From Pseudomonadota bacterium (lineage in GTDB: Bacteria > Pseudomonadota > Alphaproteobacteria > Caulobacterales > Caulobacteraceae): a stretch of DNA of 64,000 nucleotides. The DNA is taken from contig JAEYTA010000202.1 of assembly GCA_023434265.1 (NCBI GenBank), forward strand, positions 26,646 through 90,645, read 5' to 3'. Both the position numbers and the translations under genes were made by a program. The notes beneath the pieces are model-generated. The model worked only from the letters and a program-made list of their open reading frames with translations, did no database searches and had not been told where the DNA came from. Shown piece after piece: positions 60,064 to 64,000 of the stretch (position 1 is the first letter of the stretch; each line of letters opens with the position of its first letter).

Positions 60064-60255
60064 ATGCGTAGGGGAGACGGGGTTTTCACGCCCCAGGAGA
60101 GGAAGGCCGCACTGCTGGCCCTCGTCGGAGCGGCGCTGATCGTGGCGCTTGGGATGCTGCTGCAGGAATGGACCCGACCGTCGCTCGGCGGCATGGACGC
60201 CTATGTGTCCGCGCCGCCGCCGGGGGTGTTACAGGCCCAGCCGCTGCAGGGCTGA
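60064..60255 (+). CDS. Small single-span membrane protein of unknown function
   Basis: 63 residues. A charged start (MRRGDGVFTPQERKAA) leads into one membrane helix (LLALVGAALIVALGMLL, about 17-33), then a proline/glycine-rich tail. The ATG at 60064 is preceded by TTTGGAGGCTGTC; a TTG 4 codons earlier is the alternative. I do not recognise it. Confidence 0.55.
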   Translation: MRRGDGVFTPQERKAALLALVGAALIVALGMLLQEWTRPSLGGMDAYVSAPPPGVLQAQPLQG

Positions 60256-60265
60256 CTCTTCGCAG

Positions 60266-60736
60266 TCAGCCGCGCTCCTTGAGCAGGCGCGCCTTGTCGC
60301 GCTGCCAGTCGCGTTCGGCCGAGGCCTCGCGCTTGTCGTGGACCTTCTTGCCCTTGGCCAGCGCGATCTCGATCTTCGCCTTGCCGGCCTCGTTCAGATA
60401 CAGCTTCACCGGCACGATGGTGCGGCCCTCCCGCTGCACGGCGCCGATCATGCGGTCGATCTGGCGGCGGTGGAGCAGCAGCTTCCGGTGGCGGCGCGGC
60501 TCGTGGTTGAAGCGGTTGGCCTGCCTGTACGGCGGGATGTCGGCGTTGATCAGCACCAGCTCGCGGCCCTCGGGCGCGACGTAGGACTCGGCGATGTTGG
60601 CGCGGCCGTCGCGCAGCGCCTTGATCTCGGTGCCGAGCAGCTGGATGCCGGCTTCGGTGAAGTCCTCGAGGAAGTAGTCGAAGCGGGCCCGCCGATTCTC
60701 GGCGATCAGCTTCGTCTTCGGCTTGTCCGACGCCAT
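60266..60736 (-). CDS. smpB: SsrA-binding protein SmpB
   Basis: 156 residues. [43 protein letters not shown] and [26 protein letters not shown] are diagnostic. It delivers tmRNA to stalled ribosomes. No tmRNA gene is visible in the window. The ATG shares one base with the dapA stop (TGATG). Confidence 0.96.
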   Translation of the reverse strand: MASDKPKTKLIAENRRARFDYFLEDFTEAGIQLLGTEIKALRDGRANIAESYVAPEGRELVLINADIPPYRQANRFNHEPRRHRKLLLHRRQIDRMIGAVQREGRTIVPVKLYLNEAGKAKIEIALAKGKKVHDKREASAERDWQRDKARLLKERG

Positions 60737-61623
60737 CAGGCGAGGCCCGCGGCGGCCATGGCGCGGTCGATGGCCGGCTTGTGCGCGTCGGCGGTGGGGA
60801 CCAGCGGCAGGCGCACCTCCTCCGTGCACAGGCCCAGGCGCGACAGGGCGTATTTGGCCGGCGACGGCGAGGCGTCGAGGAACAGGCCCTTGTGCAGGCC
60901 GATCAGGCGGTCCTGCCAGTCGCGGGCCGCGGCGTAGTCGCCGGCGGCGGCCGCCTCGTGCAGGGCGACCATGGCCTCGGGGGCGACGTTGGAGGTGACG
61001 GAGATGACCCCGACCCCGCCCTGGGCGTGGTAGCCGAGGTAGCTGGGGTCGTCGCCGGAGATCAGGTCGAACTGCTGGCCGACGATGTTGGCGCGCATCC
61101 AGCTGACCCGCGACAGGTCGCCGGTGGCGTCCTTGATCCCGACGATGTTGGGATGGACGGCGAGGCGGGCGACGGTCTCGTTGGCGAGGTCGACGCCGGT
61201 TCGGCCGGGCACGTTGTAGAGCAGCACCGGCAGCTGCACCGCCTCGGCGAGGGCCTCGAAATGGGCGGCCAGGCCGGCCTGGGACGGGCGGTTGTAGTAG
61301 GGAGTGACCACGAGGGCCCCGTCGGCGCCGACGGTCTTGGCGTGGCGCACGAAGTCGATGGCCTTGTCGGTGGCCGAGGCCCCGGCCCCGGCGATGACCC
61401 GGACCCGGCCCGCGGCGACCTCGACGCACAGTTCGACGACGCGGCGATGTTCGTCCGGATGCAGGGTCGCGCTCTCGCCCGTGGTGCCCATCGGCACGAG
61501 CCCGTGAACCCCGGCCGCGATCTGGCGTTCGACCAGGGCGCGGAAGGCGGCCTCGTCCACCTTTCCGTCACGAAGTGGTGTGATCAGGGCGGTGATCACG
61601 CCCTTGAACAAGGGGGCGGTCAT
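60736..61623 (-). CDS. dapA: 4-hydroxy-tetrahydrodipicolinate synthase
   Basis: 295 residues. The Schiff-base lysine K164 ([10 protein letters not shown]), catalytic Y136 ([10 protein letters not shown]) and TTGES at 47-51 are all present. It condenses pyruvate with aspartate semialdehyde towards lysine and meso-diaminopimelate. The ATG at 61623 is preferred over an upstream in-frame ATG at 61677. It is divergent from slt. Confidence 0.95.
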   Translation of the reverse strand: MTAPLFKGVITALITPLRDGKVDEAAFRALVERQIAAGVHGLVPMGTTGESATLHPDEHRRVVELCVEVAAGRVRVIAGAGASATDKAIDFVRHAKTVGADGALVVTPYYNRPSQAGLAAHFEALAEAVQLPVLLYNVPGRTGVDLANETVARLAVHPNIVGIKDATGDLSRVSWMRANIVGQQFDLISGDDPSYLGYHAQGGVGVISVTSNVAPEAMVALHEAAAAGDYAAARDWQDRLIGLHKGLFLDASPSPAKYALSRLGLCTEEVRLPLVPTADAHKPAIDRAMAAAGLA

Positions 61624-61733
61624 GGGAACGATGGTCCTGCGCGGAAAGTTGGGCGGCGGTCGCCGGATTGGGCGCAAAGGGTAGGTTGCCGGTCGGTCGA
61701 CCGCAACCGCAACGAATGGGGATCGGACACGGC

Positions 61734-63827
61734 ATGATCGGAACCAGTCTCGCGGCCGCGCTGGCCCTGCTCGCCCCCGCGCCGGAAAGCCTGATTCCCG
61801 CCCAGGTCCCCTATGCCTCGGTCGCCCAGGGCCCGGTCGGCAGCGAGCCGCGGGTGCTCGGCGACCAGGAGGCGGCGCTCTTCCGCGAGGGCCTGGCGCT
61901 GGCGCGGGCGCGCGACATTCCCGGCACGCGCGCGGTGATCGCCCGCATGGCCGACCCGGCGGCGCGCAAGCTGGTCGAATGGGCGCTGCTGGACACCTCG
62001 GCGGACCGGATGTCGTGGGCCGAACTGGCCGATGTCGACGCCCGCTTCGCCGGCTGGCCGCGCGCCGACAGTCGGCGCGAGGCGGTGGAGAAGGCGCTGG
62101 AGCGCGGCTATGCCGGCGCCGACGCGACCCTGGCCCTGTTCGCCCGCTCGCGGCCGACCACGGTCGAGGGCGCCATCGCCCTGGCCGACGCGCTGGAGCA
62201 GCGCGGGCGCGGCGACGAGGCGCGGCGGCTGATCCGCGACTGGTGGACCACCCGTTCGTTCGACGAGGCCAGCCAGAACCGCATCCTGGCGCGTTGGGGC
62301 GCGGCCCTGACGACCGCCGATCACGAGGCGCGACTGAACCTGCTGCTGCCCGGCCCGCACGGCCCGGCGACGCGGGCCATGGCGCAGATGGTCTCGCCGG
62401 AGCGGCGGGCGGTGGCCGAGGCGGCCATGGCGCTGCGCACCGCCTACAGCCCCGACGCGGTCGTCGCCGGCCTGACCCCGGCGCAGGCGCGGGATCCGGC
62501 GGTGGCGCTGGAGAGGGCGCGGATTCTCAGGGCGGCCAACCGGCAGTCGGAAGGCTTCGGCCTGCTGTCCGCCCTGCCCCCGGCCGGAACCTCGTCGAGC
62601 GACGCCCAGAACACCCTGTGGTCGGAGCGGCGCAACTACTTCCTCGACGCCCTGGAGCGGCGCAACTGGCAGGCGGCCTACGACGCCATGGCCGGGCATG
62701 GTTTCCGGTCGGGCGACCGCATGGTCGACGCCGAGTTCTTCGCCGGCTGGGTGGCGCTGGTGAAGTTGAACGACCCGGCGCGGGCGGCGGGGCACTTCGA
62801 GACCCTGCGGCAGGCGTCCTCGACCCCCATCACCCAGGGCCGGGCCCTTTACTGGTTGGGCCGGGCGGCCGAGGCGCAGGGCAATACGCCGGCGGCGGTG
62901 GCGCACTACCGGGCCGGGGCGGAGCACATCCAGAGCTTCTACGGCCAGCTGGCCGCCGAGAAGGCGGGTCTGACGACGATCACCCTGCCCGGCGACCCGG
63001 TTCCGTCGGCGGCCGACCGCGCCGCCTTCGAGGGCGACGAGCGGGTGCGGGCGCTGCGCATCCTCGGCGAGACCGGCGAGGCCAGCCTGTTCCGGGTCTT
63101 CGCCTACCAGCTGGACGACGACCTGCCCGGCCCGGCCCAGCTGGCCCTGCTGATGGATACGGCGCGCGGCTACGGCGAGGGCTTCACGGCCATGATGGTC
63201 GGGCGGGCGGCCAGCCAGCGCGGCTTCCTGATGCCGGAGCGGCAGTATCCGGTGCGCATCCCGCCCGAGGTGGGCGGCGCCGCCCCCCTGCCCTTCACCC
63301 TCGCCATCACCCGCCAGGAGTCGAGCTTCGATCCCCGGGCCCGGTCCCACGCCGACGCGCGGGGCATGATGCAGTTCCTGCCGTCGACCGCCTCGGGCGT
63401 GGCGCGGCGGCTGGGCATGCCCTACTCGGCCGAGCGGCTGTGGGAGCCGGACTACAACATGACGCTGGGCAGCTATCACCTCGGCGAGCTGATGAGCCGC
63501 TTCGGCGGCTCCATGCTGCTGACCACGGTGGGCTACAACGCCGGGCCGGCGCGACCATCGCAATGGATCGCGCGCTGCGGCGACCCGCGCGGCGGCCAGA
63601 CCGACCCGGTCGACTTCATCGAGTGCGCGCCCTTCACCGAGACCCGCAACTACATGATGCGGGTGATGGAGAACATGAGCATCTACAAGGCGCGCCTGAA
63701 CGGCGGGTCGGCGCCCCTGACCCTGTCGCAGGACCTGCGCCGCGGGGCCGCAGAGGGGCCGAGGCCCTACGCCGGCTTCGAGGGCGAGCCGGTGCTGCGC
63801 ACGCCGACGGGCGACCCCTCGGAGTAG
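61734..63827 (+). CDS. slt: Soluble lytic murein transglycosylase
   Basis: 697 residues. A signal peptide ([20 protein letters not shown]) precedes a long alpha-helical superhelix (about 45-500), then the SLT domain with catalytic E529 ([14 protein letters not shown]), [10 protein letters not shown] and [13 protein letters not shown]. It cleaves glycan strands to 1,6-anhydro products. I chose the ATG at 61734 with GGGGATCGGA upstream; 61716 is an alternative. Its 3' end overlaps the ABC ATPase gene on the other strand by 61 bases. Confidence 0.92.
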   Translation: MIGTSLAAALALLAPAPESLIPAQVPYASVAQGPVGSEPRVLGDQEAALFREGLALARARDIPGTRAVIARMADPAARKLVEWALLDTSADRMSWAELADVDARFAGWPRADSRREAVEKALERGYAGADATLALFARSRPTTVEGAIALADALEQRGRGDEARRLIRDWWTTRSFDEASQNRILARWGAALTTADHEARLNLLLPGPHGPATRAMAQMVSPERRAVAEAAMALRTAYSPDAVVAGLTPAQARDPAVALERARILRAANRQSEGFGLLSALPPAGTSSSDAQNTLWSERRNYFLDALERRNWQAAYDAMAGHGFRSGDRMVDAEFFAGWVALVKLNDPARAAGHFETLRQASSTPITQGRALYWLGRAAEAQGNTPAAVAHYRAGAEHIQSFYGQLAAEKAGLTTITLPGDPVPSAADRAAFEGDERVRALRILGETGEASLFRVFAYQLDDDLPGPAQLALLMDTARGYGEGFTAMMVGRAASQRGFLMPERQYPVRIPPEVGGAAPLPFTLAITRQESSFDPRARSHADARGMMQFLPSTASGVARRLGMPYSAERLWEPDYNMTLGSYHLGELMSRFGGSMLLTTVGYNAGPARPSQWIARCGDPRGGQTDPVDFIECAPFTETRNYMMRVMENMSIYKARLNGGSAPLTLSQDLRRGAAEGPRPYAGFEGEPVLRTPTGDPSE

Positions 63828-64000
63828 CGGGTCCCGGACAGCAGCGGCCCGTCCGGCGTTTCGATCCAGCGGGCCCGGAGGCCGAAGACGCGTTCGATCA
63901 CCGCCGGCGTAAGCGCCTCCAGCGAGGTCGCGTCGGCGACGATGCGTCCGGCGTCGATGACCACGATCCGGTCGGCGTGGCGGGCGGCCAGGGTCAGGTC
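63767..64000 (-). CDS. ABC transporter ATP-binding protein, C-terminal part (5' end beyond window)
   Basis: Only the last 77 residues are visible. DLTLAARHADRIVVIDAGRIVADATS matches the H-loop region of FecE/BtuD/HmuV-type ATPases (the switch His would lie just before this), followed by LEALTPAVIERVFGLRARW. It likely energises an iron, heme or cobalamin importer; the transported ligand cannot be told. Its 3' end crosses 61 bases into slt, convergent, and the last 20 or so residues are Ser/Gly/Pro-rich. Confidence 0.8.
   Translation of the reverse strand, partial: DLTLAARHADRIVVIDAGRIVADATSLEALTPAVIERVFGLRARWIETPDGPLLSGTRYSEGSPVGVRSTGSPSKPA

Overview
The window is a very GC-rich, gene-dense piece of alphaproteobacterial chromosome. 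Gene content and order point to the Caulobacterales, probably a Brevundimonas- or Caulobacter-like organism: a fused ispDF next to dusB-ntrY-ntrX-dat-hfq-hflX, eno-ftsB-pdhA-pdhB-pdhC-lpd with lipA nearby, a MotB of the Caulobacter type, bpt, a rpoZ-rsh operon leading to lepB-rnc-era, and GANTC sites (the CcrM methylation sequence) in several intergenic regions. The genus is inference. About 72 protein genes are packed with 4-base ATGA/GTGA or 1-base TGATG overlaps. I saw no rRNA, tRNA, IS element, prophage or CRISPR array. No gene-free stretch exceeds 300 bases; the longest is about 257 bases (38303-38559) and holds a palindromic repeat.

Layout. 1-11513: the tail of a membrane spermidine-synthase-like gene, convergent ispDF, then the plus-strand run dusB-ntrY-ntrX-dat-hfq-hflX and an Na+/H+ antiporter; ntrB and ntrC, usually found between dusB and ntrY in relatives, are absent. 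11526-14441: minus-strand MFS symporter-mazG-secreted hypothetical. 14566-18826: a VanY-type peptidase coupled to a small HExxH protein, a DODA-type dioxygenase, DoxX and an acyl-ACP-synthetase-like enzyme. 19001-22923: lipA, a COQ10/RatA-like protein, an L2HGDH-like flavoenzyme, two GNATs and rpmF. 23030-32985: a lipoprotein, eno, ftsB and a seven-gene pyruvate dehydrogenase operon that contains a DUF5076-like gene and two tandem zinc-ribbon membrane proteins. 32993-42750: accessory and housekeeping genes including motB, bpt, lemA/M48, parC and recO. 42865-48377: a succinyl-CoA:acetate CoA-transferase, then an ArsR-led seven-gene module (two AHSA1 proteins, VOC protein, DoxX, alpha/beta hydrolase, RibD-like reductase) with two matching operator-like boxes over its promoter. 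48374-57775: one long minus-strand operon rpoZ-rsh-LOG-pyrE-pdxJ-acpS-lepB-rnc-era-serine hydrolase. 57861-64000: folK and a small cysteine protein, a divergent NYN protein, a family 5 uracil-DNA glycosylase, dapA-smpB, a soluble lytic transglycosylase and the end of an ABC ATPase gene.

How it fits together. The window is mostly conserved core: central carbon flow (eno, PDH, lipoyl synthesis, CoA-transferase), redox/nitrogen signalling (NtrYX), stringent response (Rsh), RNA metabolism (Hfq, RNase III, SmpB, DusB, omega), division and envelope (FtsB, LepB, Slt, VanY-like). The most unusual points are a histidine-rich extension on signal peptidase I, membrane zinc-ribbon genes inside the PDH operon, GANTC-centred palindromes upstream of ftsB and of a helix-turn-helix gene, the ArsR operator pair, an rsh gene whose start is unclear, head-to-head folK/NYN start codons that overlap, and an inverted array of degenerate 7-base repeats at 59140-59270.
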